A stretch of DNA of 64,000 nt from Burhinus oedicnemus (GCA_008921705.1 VFFE01007854.1:375214-439213); one strand, 5' to 3'. Shown: positions 20,690 to 34,743, numbered from the stretch's first letter. Numbers and translations are program-made. Notes: generated by a model not told the origin, from the sequence alone.

Positions 20690-23600
20690 AAGATATTAGA
20701 GGTCGGCTTCCCAGAAATGCTCTGACTTGGGCTGTCTTTCCACTAAGTTAGTAAACGCTGATACCAGTGAAAGTAAAGAGAAGCCAATGGACAGGGTGGG
20801 CTGTTCAGTCATCTAAAAGTCAGGCCATGCATTTAATCTGGTTGGGCAGTCTTATTCTTTGTTCAATGGGGAGATACAGGCACCTCTGGAGACTGACTCA
20901 TCCCATCCTAAGGCAGAAGTCCAAGATAAGTGGGGTCAGTCACCCACTGTCTCACTTCATGACTTTAATAGATGCCAGAGTAAATAATTTATTTGGGATG
21001 TCTAGGGCAGGATTCAGTTAGAGACTGAAATTTTGGAAGTCTACATGTGAGGTAGGTGCTTTATCTCTCTTAAGAGGAAAAGGAGACATAGTAAAGACTG
21101 TCTGTGGAGCCTATGTTTCATTTTACTCTGCAGTAGACAAATTTGGTCAGCTGCATACCTCTAGGTTGCTGGTGTTTATTGCTGTCTGAGCTATCCTAGT
21201 GGATCTGGCCTCACCTCCAGCAGATACCCTGGCTGCAGGTACCATGTCACACCTGCTATATGGAAATCTTGGATATATTAGGTCATCTCAGATGACACTA
21301 GACGTCTGTGTTTAGGCAGCTGAATCACATCCCTGCTCTCCATTTACTCTAGTGAATTTACATGTGCTTCAATTCAGTTACCACAAAAAGGTGCCTAGCA
21401 TCCTTTGAAATGCCCTATGGTATTTTTTTTTTTGCTTGTTTTTGAGCACCTCTCTAGAAGCATGGGCTTCCCATAGATTGTGTCATTTCTACCAGATGTA
21501 TAGATGGCTTGGGTAGCCTACAACTTCTAAAATTATAGTGGACATCTATGTCTGAGCAAGTCAACTAAGCCCATAATTCGCATATAAACATCTACACACA
21601 GGCATGTAAATTTGGGTGTCTCTGGCTGGAGCTTAATCCCATTTCTATCTTCTAGATGACCAAACCAAAGTAAGATGAGTTCGACCAACAATGATTTTGA
21701 AAAATTTCACCTTAAGAACTGGAAGAGCACAACAGCTTTTAGGAGCACTTAGCATGTTCAACAAGGAGCTCTCACTTTTTATCTCTTCTCCCCAGCATTT
21801 ATTCCTCCAAAAGCCTTGCTTGATAGCAGGTGTAGAGCTCCCGCTCCTGAATGAGAGGTACTTGTTCACAAAGGGCCCCTCCAGAATTAATAATAAATGT
21901 CTCATGCCTACAAGTAATAGTTTTTACTTTTAGAAATACATAAACCATAGAGGTCTTTTTTTTCCAGAATTTAGCATTTCACAATAGCGGAAAAAAGGTT
22001 TCTTAGATTTGTAACACAATAAAAAAAGCCAGCTGCTACTTTACACTAGCTCTCAGTACAGTAAACGGAAAGTGGCTTTTAATCACTGGTTGGCCATTAG
22101 TTTGACAGAGCCTCTTCATCACAAACCACAAGTCATTCTTACACATGGAAGCAATTTTGATTCTTCTCAGGGAGAAAAAAATCCCCGCTGTTTCCAAAGG
22201 TCTTTGACAGTTAGGATGGCTTAGCTCAAAGCTTCTCGGTTAGGGCACATTGACATAGATGGGCACAAATGGATGAAGTTCATTTTGCCTACGCTCCAAG
22301 CTGGCTGGATGTAGGCCAGCTCTGAACTGGAAGCCAGAAATCATGTTAGGATGGAGCTTTGCCCAAGCTAATAAGATCTGTTGACGGCATATGCTGAGAA
22401 GCAAGACATATGAGTTTGGGCAATGCATCACTTTCATGTAGCTACAAAACTTCCACAGAGGGATTCCTGGTCCTGCGTACCCACATCCAGGTGCCTTCAG
22501 CTTCACTAATGGGGGCCTCCAAGGAGAAAGAAACATTAAATTTACCCCAAAGTCCACCAAGAACTTCTGCTGACAAATTAAAGGTTGGATCAGGCCCACA
22601 GTCAAGAGGGCTTAAGCTGTTCCCTCCTTAAAAAAATATACAGCTAGGGCTCAGAGGAAAACATTGTTCTGGAGATCCCTGTCCAGCAGATTTTGCTTTA
22701 TAGCTATTGACTATTTCCATTTACTCTCCAACTGGCTTGTAGCACCAGCCTGTAGGAGACTAGCTGATCGTCAGGGCAGCCTGCCTGTTCTTTGCGTGTA
22801 TCACACGCAGGGATAATGATGCCATTTGTATGCCACAACGTGCAACGACTAAAGGCTTGTTTGCCTGTTGCCGCTGAGTGATAACCAAATACAAAGCCCC
22901 TGGAGATTTCAACAAACCTCACACTCTGGAAGCATAGATCTGAGAATGCTGCGTGGTCTTCCATGTGAAATGTGTCCACCTACATGCTTTCTTCATGCAT
23001 TGCAAGGTAAGATGTGGAATGGTCTCTTATACATCCCTGTGCACATTAGAAGGCTTCACTACTGTAGAAACCAAAGCCCAGCCACGTAAGCAACTCTTCT
23101 GAGTTTGTCAAATACTCTTACTTGGACTGGTGTCCAACCATTTGGTCTCTGCAGGTCCTCAGAGTTGTCAGGGAAAGTGTTTTAAACTGCATTTCACTTT
23201 TTAATAATGAAAATAATTCAAGGACTGAAAGACAGCATGAAAGACTGCACACATGGGGTCTTTTTTCTCCAAATATTGATCTAATCAAAACAAGGGTTTG
23301 AAATGAAAATGCCCCTTCGATGGTAATTATGGCCCTGAGGTCACAGTTAAGTAGCAGGACATCAACAGTTAAGTGCAGAACCTGATTCTTCCTAAACTGG
23401 TGTGAATTGATAGTAAAGCTAGGGACGTGAAATGCATGATACTGATGTGAAGCCAGCATGACTGAGTGTAGAATCAAGCCTCTGGTGAATTATCATTACT
23501 CTGAATTTCTCTGATTTCTGGCAGGTTTATGGCAAGGTCTTTACAATATTTTAACTTTGCGTTTTTGTATGTGTGTGTTTAACGTCCTGTCTATTTGAAT

Positions 23601-23755
23601 GCTGCATAACCGCAGTGTGTTCCCCAGGGACACCCCTCCTACATATACATGAAGTTCTGCTTAATGTTTCGATTGGATTTATTTGAATCTTTTATTATTA
23701 CAGCACTGAATGAATACTTGCATTAAAAACACTTGTCCCAGTAATTTCACCAAAA
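20690..23755. other. Unique DNA, no gene seen
   Basis: About 3 kb without a recognised gene. Around 21370-21560 some wording (GGTGCCTAG, later ATGGCTTGGGTAGCC) resembles old interspersed repeats of sauropsids. I could not assign a family, so no element is called. Confidence 0.35.
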
Positions 23756-23759
23756 GTTG

Positions 23760-26700
23760 TGTTTTTTTTTTTTTAATGACTTCATCACATGGAGGCATTG
23801 ACACTGTAGATACAATTCATTGTTGCAGAGACTCTGAAAAACTGAAGTTTTTGTCTACCCACAAGACTTTTAACAGTCTAATTAAACACGTATAAAACCG
23901 AGTGTTGTCAGGTCCTACACAAACACTTAAAACTTTAGATGAAGCTTGTATTGATTAAATTTTTTGGGGAGCAAAAAGTCTTCTCAAGTATCTTTTCTGA
24001 TGAACCAGTTTTCTGAATGGAAATGGAGAGTGTTTCTGAAAAGATCGGAAGATTTAAAACACTTCACAAATAGTGCTCAGCACCTCACAAAACAGAAGTT
24101 TTAATTTATTTTTTTTCCCCAGCTTGACATGGAAAATAAAACTACAGTAATTTTCAGGTCGATTCAGGTTATCTTGGGAAGGACTAAGCCCATATATTTT
24201 AATTGATCAAATTTAACTAATTTCAGCTATTCTGTGTAGATAAGACCTATGTATGGATGAGGTATGGAAGTCTTCTGCTGGATCTCTGAATGCTCCTGGG
24301 AGGTCCTATGGTACTTATTGGCAGTTTGCATCAGTATTGACAAGGCCAGGACACTCTTCTGCATGTAAGAGTCATTGATTTGGCTCATTCTTCCTGCCAC
24401 GGGACCTCTTTCCCTACCACAGACAGCACAAGACTGTGGATTCTGCACCGCCATGAGACATAACTAGTATACATGGTTAATTGCTAGCTGGCCAATTATA
24501 TCTGAGATTTTGGGTCCTGGGAAGAGGAGGAAAGAGGATGGGGAACTACAAAACAACCTGGGAGTTTGTAAATCAAGTTGGCATGTCTGACGGGTTTCAC
24601 TTGGCAAACTGGGTTTCTCTCATGTGTTATTTTGTCCCTGTTATTGGTCTATTTTTTATCATATAAAAAAAAAAAAGTTTAATTTCACAAGAAAACACAA
24701 ATTATTCAATTTCCCTGTTAGTGATCCAGTCATTTATTTACCTGCTAATATATGTTAAACTGGGCGAAAGGAGGAATGAAGAGGAATAGTAGCTCAAAGA
24801 TATTACATTCCTACAAAATCTGAGAAAAGAGTTTGACAAATCAATGTTCTTACTGAGACATTACCCCGAAGAGAAAGGCATTGGTCTAAACTCAACAATG
24901 ATATTAAACACCGGAGAACTCACGTAAGTAGTAGGAAACCAGGCTAACATGTTTTTCAGTTTTCACTGGCCTAGAAAGTGAAATATTCTTAGCCCCGAGT
25001 ACATGAAAAGCAGTGCTTTTTGCATCGCTTTTAAGCACCTGTTTTCGTTCACTATTGCAGAGCAAAATGATGGTTTTGCCACAATCGCTTGACACCATCA
25101 CAAGGACAACAACATCAAGTCATGCTTCAGAGTGACCCCCTCTGCCCAGGTAGAAGTGTAGGTCATGGTAGATGTCCAGACCCTCTCTACAATTGATGGG
25201 GAGCAATGGGTACTTCCCTGGGATGACTATCCCATCCTAAATGGAACGACTGAGAGGTAGACTTACTACCCTTTCAGGAGTGCCATGTTCTCCACCGAGT
25301 ATAGAGTGAGCCTGTGTTGCTAGCTTATCCTAGAAAGCAGCAAGTGAGAAGAACCACGTGATGGTTAATTCAAGACCAATGGCTAGTTCTCCCCATGACA
25401 CTGCATAAAACCCTGGCAGGAGGTGACCTGAACTGTCCCCTTCACCTGTGCCACCATGGTAGGTGTGACCGCTAAATTAACCACCAATGTTAACTGGGCT
25501 TTTTTGTTTAGAACTGGACAAATTCCTAGCATCCTGGGAAGAAAGGGGCTGCTCTTGCCCAGCCTGGTCAAGATAAGATCCCAGGGAGAGGTTTCACTTG
25601 TAGGCAGAGGGAACCTGAAGTGCGTTTTGAAAAAGCAGTTTTCCGCTCCTAACTCCAGGTCTCCACTCAGCCAGTCATTGGATTTCCCAGTTGCTCTACT
25701 AAAAATAAAATGATGAAAATGAAAACTTTCTCTTGGCAGGGATTTTGACAAGTGTCTAATGTAGACCTGTGCTGATGCAGTCAATGAGTAATAATATCAG
25801 CAGAGGCAGCTATGGGAGAGGTTTATATTTTTCCTTTTTCTCTTTCCTTAGGAAGGTGGAGGGCTGCACTGTAGCACATTATTTACAGTACAACATGATT
25901 CAATTGCCAGAGGGGGGAAAAAAGTCAACCCATTGTTCAAGGACTATACATGGATTGAACATTAAGAAGTAAATTTCCCTGCCTGAAAAACATAACCCCT
26001 CCTCTTTCCCTTTGGCACGGCTTCATCTGGAAGCTTTACATGTGAAACTTGGTTTCAGAAGGCAGATCAAAATCCCTGCTCAGGTCAGACAGAAATGAAG
26101 GCCATCTTTGTTGCATCCTGAAGAAGGAATTTTTCTGCCTTATGGAGAATGATTTTCTATTATTTTTTAAAGAGCGGATTTGTTACAGTCATAAAGAAAG
26201 CTGCGAGAGTAATTGAAGCACTACTGGGCTACACCAGCTCGGGATCTTGCATATTTTTCTTTAAAGTCCCTCTGAGTGATTTTTGAAAGCTGCTGATGTA
26301 AACCCAAAGAAGATGACCAGCTGCAGCTGCAGTGGGGATGGGATGTGCTTGGCCTGATGACTGCCATCATGTCCCACGCCAAGGCCTCTAGGAGCTGCAA
26401 CAAACTGCACTGTCTACTAACCATTGAGATGCACAGTTCAACAGGCTTGGCTGGTCACCCTGAAAACTGTAGAAAGTCGCAAACATAAAATAATAAATAC
26501 AAAAAAGTAACCTTGGAAGCCCGGAAAAATATTTAACAAGGCTCTCGGTTCTCATCTTGTGAAAACGTGCATCAGCACGCACTGAGGACAGATGAAGTGA
26601 GATCTCTTCTGTAATTCTGAAACCTATTGGAGGATGAGGAAAAGTGTTAGAAACCTTTTGTAATACAGCTTTCAAAATCAAATCATGACTTACCTGTGGC

Positions 26701-29700
26701 ATACTTTGTTGTATTAAGTAGTATAATAGCCGAGTAATTAGTTGAAAGAAAATATTTTTTTTCCATCAGTTTATAGACAGTGTTGAGTCTGCCAAAATGA
26801 ATGAGGCATCATATGCAAATGTTGATGTATACTGAGGTATAGCTTGCTGAGCCTGGTTGCAAATTCCCAGAGAGCACCGATAAAATATCCGTCTAGAAAT
26901 ACCCTGGCCTTGCAGTAACAGCTCACTTGGTATTGCACGTCATACCGAGTATTTGCAAAAGAGACATGCAAATAGCTGTATGAAGCAAGTATTTGTTGTT
27001 TACATAGCCATTAATGAACATTTCCAGATGTATTTTTCTTGGTGTTGCTTTCTCTGACTGAATTACAAGTGCAAAAACAAGATTGTGGTCATATCATGTT
27101 TAAACAGGCAAAGTTTCAAACATGAAGCCACATCTATTATTCAGCACCATCTTCTAAAAACATTAAAAGATACCCTTTTGAACTTTGTGGTTATTTTTGT
27201 CAAAAGACAAAGCTTCTTCAGGTTGAATTTTACTCTGAAACCAGGGTGTGAGTAACAATTACATTGCTTCTCGTGTGGCGTAGTGTTACCGCCTGAGAAT
27301 CTAACAGCTCGGTGTTAGTGGAAGTGGAGATTGCGTTTCCTCTTTCCTTCTCTCCCTTTGCTTCCTTTCTCCCATCCCTGGGCACCATCAAATAATCCAA
27401 CCCCTTCACTTGCTGGAACGCGCTGGACCCTTCGGTGAGCTACTGCTGTTCCGTAACCTGGCAGAAAACATCTTAGTCTTCTTGCCGTGTTAGTGTTTTG
27501 CCAGTTGAGCAGGTCTGGCTCAGAAAGGGACCTGAGGGGCCTCGGGAGCTGGTGGCAGTGGTGGAAGGATGTAGGTAGAAGTGGGGGAGGAGGAGGGGAG
27601 GGTGGAGTGAGACCACTCCAGCTACTGCACTGAAATGAATTCAGCTGTGTTGTCTACCTGCGTGCTACGTGCAGCTATGCAGAGATTCGACTGAGTCAGT
27701 CTTCCCTGCACTCGTGGTAGAAATTAATGAAAGAAAAGATGCGCTTAAAATAAGGGTCGAGAGGTTACACTGTTTGCATCTTTAGGCATTTAAAAACTTT
27801 TGTAAATCTGGCTGGATTCGATTAACTTTAATTTTAGACTCATGTTCAACCTTAAGTAGGAGTGTAGCCTCCCAGAGTCCAGTGAATCTGCTAATCTGCT
27901 TCCATTTTAATGCATACTTATGTTCTTTGCTCAGAATGGGTAGAGGAAAGGACCTGATAAAAAATTAATAAACACAGATTAGCTGCGTGCACTGATTCTT
28001 TTCTGTGCTGCATCAGCAACCTTGCCTCACCGTCTTCCTATTCATTACCAAACAAGGTTTTCTCTAGACTATGAGATAGATATGACTTCAGAGATAGAAC
28101 TTGAAGGTTCATAAAAAGCCTCAAAGTTGCTTTAGGGAGTTAAAAATATTCTGAATAATTATTTTTCTAGAACTATCCCAAATAGATGTAAAGTTAGGAA
28201 AGTCGCTTTCCTTATCTGTAAGGACAAGAGTTCAGCTGATGGAAATCTGAGCTAAAAATTGTGCAAGAGTACAGCAATTGGAATGGGAAGTCAGGATTAT
28301 TGTACTATGGTGGATTCCAAATCGTGATTTTTTTTTCTGTCTCCCATTGGTAAGAAAATGAAAAAACACCTGCACTGCCAAAATTCTGAAATGATGTGTA
28401 GCATAAGTGGAATTGACAATTTCATTTTGATTTCATTGATTTGACTTGTCTGTTTTGATTTATAACCTAATCCTGGACTAAAGTAGAAATATTTTAAATA
28501 TGGTAACAATACCTGACACAAGAAATTTTTATTGTAACAATGTATTTAGGTTTTATTGCAAATAAATTTTTGGAAAATATTGATGAGATGAAATCACTAT
28601 TTTCTGAAAGAATAAGTTGTTAATGCCTGATGAAACATTTGGCTTGAATTATCTCTGATTTACATTTATCTAATTTAGGAATGGTGCCATAAAGCCACCT
28701 GGGATTATCGTGAAGCTGAGAGGGGAGCATGTGTAGTGAAGGAATCTCTTAACTGTACCTATTGGTATTGATTAGCTCTTAGTCTTCCAAGAGTGGCAGT
28801 AGAAATCTTGATCTAGCAGCAGTTATTTCTTGCCTTAATTTCCAAACTAATGGCTTTTTCACCGTCCTGTATCTTTCAACAGTCTTTCTGCTTGCTTTAA
28901 TAGATCTTTGTGTTCCTCCACCCAACGCTGCGAATGACAGAAGGAAGAAACAGCTGCAGTTTCCAAGACTGATCACCTGGTTTTCATGACTATATTTTTT
29001 TTAATTTGCTGAATGTCTCTTGTGCTCTACGACAGGCACTTCAGGAGGAACATTGGGGAGGTATATCAGTTTTGGGGAAAGGTGCCGGACAGAGGTCTGC
29101 ACGGTCTGAGTTCAATTCTTGACACATGAACGGCTTTCTGGAACCATGCAGTGGTACCTACAAATCTGAAAGAGCAACTAGAGGCTTTGATAACTTTGTA
29201 AACCTGGGCTTCTCTGTTGCCTTCCTCAGCTCTACCACATGGCACAAAATAAGTTCTCCTTTTTCCTCTCTTTTATTTGTTTTACTTTTTAAAATATTTT
29301 TCCTTTTTCAGGGCTTTCTCTGCTCACACATGTGGCTAGTATAGAATATTTTAAGGTGTGTAGTTGTTGATCCATACAAATACTAAAAGTAAGAAAAGAT
29401 CAGAAGAACTTGCTTTCTTTGACCAACTGTACTAACACACGTGGAATGACCAGGTGCCAAGACTCCAGTTTTATCCTTCACTGGCCAAGCCCGGAAGGGA
29501 AGAGAATATTAACTTTTACTGGCAGAAGCATCTGAGGCATTCCAGCTTTAAGAATGAGGCTCACCTGGACGTAAATAAAAAAATCAGATTCCATCCCCTA
29601 CGAGACAGGCGACCCGAGCACCTTATTTTGGAGATTTTCTGGGATTGCAAATATCCATCCAGAAGTAGAGGTAGAGAATGAACTAGGAGCATACAAAAGA

Positions 29701-31800
29701 AGTAAAGCCAAGTTCCTTCTCAGCGACTCTTTGATACATAAACAGCATTTACCGAGCGCTGAGATTAGCACCTCACTGAGGCCACTGGCAGGGTGGCAGA
29801 TTTCATGCTTTTGCTGTTGCCTGCCCACAGGGAGGTGGAAAGAACAGCATCATCTTGGTAAACTCATTTTACCACATCTCATACATCTTTCACAGTAGGT
29901 CTGCAAATTCTTTTTTTAAAGGCTTGTCTGCCCTCCTCCCTTTCAAATGCAATGAAAAAAATAGAATATTTGATTGAAGATCCGTGACCTGTAGATGCTC
30001 CCAAATTTTCTCATAATCTCTTTTGAATTCCTTACTACCATTTTTTCTTGCAGAAAGAACGTTTAAGGCATTCACTTTGCCTGTGTGCCCGTCTGTACCC
30101 CTTTCCCACTCTCTCCTCACAACCAGCCTTTTTTTAACCGAGTTTGTCCAAGTGGCTCAGAACTAGTACATCTATACCAGCTTCATGAAGATAAACAGCC
30201 AGGTAGGGGAGGAAGATCCCACAAGTGTGTCTCCATAAGTATGAGCTAAACATTATAAGGTACTAGAGAATTCACACGTTGTGAGAGATGTGTAAGCAAC
30301 ATCCAAGCCATGCCAAAAGCCTTGGTCAGACCCCATACCTCTGGAGGTGTCAATCAGCCCATAAGCCACAATTTTCATGTTCCTGCCTCTGTTCAGTAGT
30401 GTAAGTAAAGCTGAATCATATTTCATGAAGCAATAAGACCTGGTCTGCACTGATGCCTGAACATGACAAGTCCACTAAGGAGATGAGCTTATCCAGTTAG
30501 GATCAGTAGTCTTCTCAGTTTGACTGGGACAAATCTGGAATATGACACCATGCTTATGACCTGAGCTTTTCTTGGGCTATTTTTCCACGGATTCAAGCAA
30601 AAATGCATTGTTCAACTCAGAAAGCAAAAGGGCTCAATAGTTGGACATTCATTCAGGTTCAGGAGGAAAACCTACTTGCAATGCCTTGTTCAGTGCTGGA
30701 TTTCCATACCCACCATGAGACAGTCAGTTAGGGCTGCCTCCACATAGAGGGAGAGATTTGCCAGCTAAAAAGCATCCTATGGAAGGATATGCTGTTGATG
30801 TGTGTCTTACCATCTCCGTGGGATTCAAGTGCCTGTCTACGTGCCTACACAAAGCTCTTACTTTGTTGCACAGGTTCACAAAGCCGTATGCAACATGAAG
30901 CTCATGGGGTGGTCCTCCCTTCCTCTGCTGCTGTCAAATTCCTTGGTTTCCACTTCCTCCGGATACGTAAGAGCCACGGCCACGTTCCTCATGAACGAGA
31001 TCTGAAGGAGTAGCGCTGTTGAGTGTCCAGGTATGCCAGTGCAGCACCTTCTGGCTGGTGTCAAAGTGGCATGGAATCGTGATTTTGGATCAAAAGCTGC
31101 ATCTGCCTAAGGAGGGCTCAGAGCGAGGTGTTGACTGTGCAGTACATGGGAGACTTTTGGAAATTACATTTGCAGACAACTAAAGGCCATGTTGTTTAGC
31201 TAAGTCATAATCCACCACTATGAACAAGGCATTGATTACTGCTCTGGACTACATTCATTTTTAATTCCATTGACAGTTTCTGTATTTGCCTCTTCTCTTG
31301 ATAGATAGCAGTGAGAATGGCAAATTACCTCCAAATTCAAAGTAACTGAACAGATAAGCTTCTTTCCATGGTCTTTGGCAAAAAACCCCCCTTCCTAGCC
31401 TTAGCTAGCCAGCAAACATCCTGGCAATCTCCTGAAATGACGTGTTAAAGGACTAGATATGATTATCTGAGGAACGTTTACTGGGGCTCAAGTTTAACTA
31501 CACAAGCCAAATTACAGTTTCCCCATTAGTCCTTCTGTGTCTGATTCGGTGGAAAAAGAGTGAGCCGCTGCGTTAGGTTTTCTCTGACTTCTTCTCTCGG
31601 AATAAAAGTTACTCTCAGGTCCTTGGAAGCTGGGCATCTCGTCTAACCTCCTTGACTGCAGCCGTGGGGAGCTTGCAAGAAGAAATGGGCACCTCAAAGG
31701 ACAGGCTGCCTCCCCCAGCTCCCGCCTTCCGCCTGCCCTGGTGCAGCTCGGTAGTGCCAATGCTGCTGCTTGGGGGGACCTAAAATCATACAGGTTTAAG
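23760..31800. other. 8 kb of unique AT-rich DNA without recognised genes or repeats
   Basis: This is the longest stretch without a recognised mobile element. It contains only short A- or T-runs (for example 23761-23775 and 24663-24676) and a G-rich patch near 27580-27610. Open frames are at most about 133 codons and none shows a known domain. A CpG-containing part with GC-rich words lies near 31540-31760. The lack of insertions may be chance or may reflect constraint. Confidence 0.4.
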
Positions 31801-31807
31801 GACAGCA

Positions 31808-32222
31808 ACGCAAGCAGAAGGCTACAAAGGTGATCAGGGGGCCAGAAGATCTTTCTTATGAGGAAAGGCTGAGGGACTTGGGTCTGTTTAGTCTGCAGAA
31901 GAGAAGACCCAGAGGGGATCTCATCAATGCTTATAAATACTTAAAGGGAGGGTGTTGGGAGGATGGGACCAATCTTTTTGCAGTGGTTCCCAGTGACAGG
32001 ACAAGAGGTAATGGGCACAAACTTGAATGTAGGAAGTTCCATGGCAGAGCACTGGAAGAGGCTGCCCAAAGAGGTGGTGGAGTTTCCGACTCTGGAGACA
32101 TTCCAAACCCGCCTGGACGCCATCCTGTGCAACCTGCTGTAGGTGACCCTGCTCTGGCAGGGAGGTTGGACTAGATGATCTCCAGAGGTCCCTTCCAACC
32201 CCGGTGATTCTGTGATTCTGTA
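31808..32222 (+). mobile_element. CR1 LINE fragment, 5'-truncated (plus strand)
   Basis: A CR1 with the CCAGAGGTCCC tail type ends in GTGATTCTGTGATTCTG. The ORF2 C-terminal frame is visible ([33 protein letters not shown]). A deletion between GGAAGTTCC and ATGGCAGAGCACTGG (near 32040) removes the usual 'FFTVRV' region and shifts the frame. It is the same subfamily type as the copy at 2.2-3.1 kb and is inactive. Confidence 0.93.
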
Positions 32223-32229
32223 ATTTATT

Positions 32230-33740
32230 GCTTTTTAAATCTCATTCACTGTTCATCAAGGAGTACGGCTGCTCTTCTCGCCAGCCTCTGAGCGAATTGA
32301 AAAGTTGGGACAAAAGTGGGAATGAGTCACTGGTGACAGAACTTGCTCATTTGGCTTTAACCCCTGACCTAGGAGCAGCAGCGTTAGCTGCCGAAGCAAC
32401 GTGAAATGAATTCCGCACTAAGTGACGCAGAGCTAATTGCACAGGGTGTGCTCTGTGCGGGTGGGGTGTTCCGTGCTGACCAAAGCTCCCTGCTTGCCTC
32501 CTGTTCCATAGTCAGGGTACAAGCTCCTGGGTTTTGGGACAGCATGAGGCACGTTGCTACCTTCAGCTGGTGCCGCAGCAGTATGTGAGAGATGAACCAC
32601 CCAGTGTCTAGGTGGTAGCCGCCGAGCAGGATCTGTATGTAGGTTCAAGTGCTCTCTTGACTCTCAGTGGCAGTTAAATGCCCAAAGGACTTTTTAAAAA
32701 TCCATTAGTGCCTAGTAGCACGTTTAGTTGCCTGAATACCTCAAGAAATCTCTTTGTAAATTAGAAGAAAATGATAATCAAATTCATTAACGTTTGCAAA
32801 ACACTTTATGACCGATAGGTGTATCAACCATTGTTAGCCCAAAGGCAGCACAACTCTTATCACCGCCGCCAATATCTAGGCTGGTTTTGCTTGGCAGGAT
32901 TTAAACCTAACGGTTCTTATCATAAAAAGAGAAAGAAAGTGTCATCAGAACTGATTGAGGTATATATTGGCTACATTATGTTGTAATGGCTGTCAAAGAT
33001 AAACGCAGGGGTGGCTTATCTTGTTTCCTAATCGTCTTCAGGTGTAATGTTGTCACTCATTTTGTTAACTCTCTCTTTGTATTTAAACCCAGGGGAGACC
33101 ACAAACTGAAAAATACGCGTTCAGTCTATTTCTGCTTTCTATTGGTCTGTTTGTGGGAATAATCGTTTCAAACTCAGTGACCACAAATGAGCTTATGTTT
33201 ATACAAAACTTCCTGAGAAGGCGAGAAGGGGACCTGCCACCCTTCGCTGATGGGTTAGCAACGTCTGCTGCTGCACACCCTAAGTTGGGTCTGGTCTGGC
33301 GTAAGCCCGAGCTGTCCTCGCTTCTCCCACATCTCTCCCGGCTCATGGCAGCTCGTCCTGTAGATCTGCTTAAGCTTAATCTCCCTGGGCACCCAGATAA
33401 GGTCCTCCCTGGCTCTTCCTTGTGTAGATAAGGAGAGACTCTTCTGATTGTTACAGAGGGAAGTAATGTCCTCTAATCCATCAGCGGGAAGGGAGGGAGA
33501 AGAGGCTGTTCCAGCTCTGCCACATCTGTGGTCATTGGCTCCGAGGAATAAGCTGGGCCTGAAGAGAGCACGGCAAAACCGGTGGGTTAAACATCAAACA
33601 AAGAAGGAATCCACCCTTCTTCTTCTCCTCCTAGAGCAAAGAAATTAATTTTTTATTTTTTATTCTTTTTCTTCCCCAGAGCAGTGCTGCTTCTGGATAC
33701 TTTCTAACCTCATTCTACGAGTATGAAAGAAACTCTCGGT
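32230..33740. other. Unique DNA, no gene seen
   Basis: About 1.5 kb without recognised repeats. Small overlapping frames near 33083-33431 on both strands show no known domain. Confidence 0.4.
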
Positions 33741-33743
33741 TAG

Positions 33744-33860
33744 GTTTATCCTAATAATAACCCTGTGAAGGAAGGAAGTAATCTTAGTATTCTTATTTTA
33801 TAAATAGGGAACTGAGACTCAAAAAGGGGGATGTATCTTATCTAGTTATATACATTTGGG
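33744..33860 (-). mobile_element. CORE-SINE/MIR-like element (minus strand)
   Basis: AATAATAACCCTGTGAAGG is followed by a GTAATCTTAGTATTC part, TTTTATAAATAGGG and AACTGAGACTC. This is the antisense MIR order ('aataaccctgtgaggtagg', 'tattattatccccattttac', 'aaactgaggca'). The distal tRNA-like end is not recognisable. It is an old inactive SINE fragment. Confidence 0.7.
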
Positions 33861-34139
33861 CATTTGGTCTGAGTCAGTTGTTTGGGCTCCCTCTGTAGTT
33901 GATGGAGGAGGGTAGGCAATTCCAGACAGTAAATATCCTATTTCTTCTTAGCCACTTAATTTAGCAGTGGGACAGCTGGTCTTTGCCTAATCCCCATTGG
34001 GATCCTGGGCTAGGTGGAGAAGCAGTTTGGTTTTCTGACCATGTGGGTGTTCTCAGAGTTTGCCTAAAATATTCTAATAGGATCAGGGCCCTCACAAAAT
34101 GCCGTTTTAGCTGCTTTGCTTTGAAAACCCAGCCAGTGG

Positions 34140-34225
34140 TGTATTATCTCCCTTGCTTAATAGCCCACTGGTTTGAACAGTCATTTAGGAAGTGAAAGCT
34201 CTCAGTTCAGCCCTGAGAGAGCCTG
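34140..34225 (+). mobile_element. Possible tRNA-derived SINE head relic
   Basis: The words CCCACTGGTTTGAACAGTCA, TTTAGGAAGTGAAAG and CTCAGTTCAGCCC have the layout of the tRNA-like head of old SINEs ('agtggttagagcactca', 'gggaagtgggag', 'ggttcaagtccc'). The body of the element cannot be followed further. Confidence is low. Confidence 0.3.
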
Positions 34226-34676
34226 GTTTTATCCCTCCTAGAAGCGTGACCTAGATACCTTACAGCTCTGCCGAGTAGAGATGTGCTACAAAATTAATCA
34301 CAGGCAAATTTGAGAGTGGCGGCAGAGACCTTGGGGGATAGAGGCCAAGATGGGTCGCTCCCGATTTAGTGTAGACAGAAGAAGAGAAGCTGTGTCTCTC
34401 CAAGCTCGTGAGTCCTTCCAGGGAGAGGAGGCAGGTACTGTGGGGTACTGGAAGCAGAAGGCCACTGGAGGCAGTTTTTAACAGCAGGGGTTTTCTCAGC
34501 CAGTTCTGCTGCCCCAAACAGCTTGGATAACCACTGGGGCTCTTAGAGCTTTCAGACGGATTAATACAGTGCTGTCCCAACTTGATTAGGTCATTTCTGG
34601 GATTTCGCAACACTTGCCCTTTAAACAAGAGGTATGAAATCTTTCTAAAAAATAAGCATATCATTTTGGATTCTAT

Positions 34677-34723
34677 AGAGAGGAGAGGAGAGGAGAGGAG
34701 AGGAGAGGAGAGGAGAGGAGAGG
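34677..34723. repeat. (AGGAG)n microsatellite ending at a gap
   Basis: A perfect pentanucleotide repeat of about nine AGGAG units runs into the N stretch, so the true copy number is unknown. The long translated frames across it are repeat artefacts. Confidence 0.95.
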
Positions 34724-34743
34724 NNNNNNNNNNNNNNNNNNNN
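34724..34743. other. Assembly gap (20 N)
   Basis: Twenty N between an AGGAG repeat and a GAAAA repeat. The unit type changes across the gap, so the missing sequence holds the transition and may be much longer than 20 bases. Confidence 0.95.

Noticed and set aside
21000..21660. Old interspersed repeat suggested by GGTGCCTAG and similar words
   Set aside because: Words are short, ends could not be found, and no family order was clear enough to call an element.
27575..27610. G-rich segment as a quadruplex
   Set aside because: It has only three runs of three or more G within loop distance, so the standard four-run pattern is not met. The same holds for the G-rich part near 7800.
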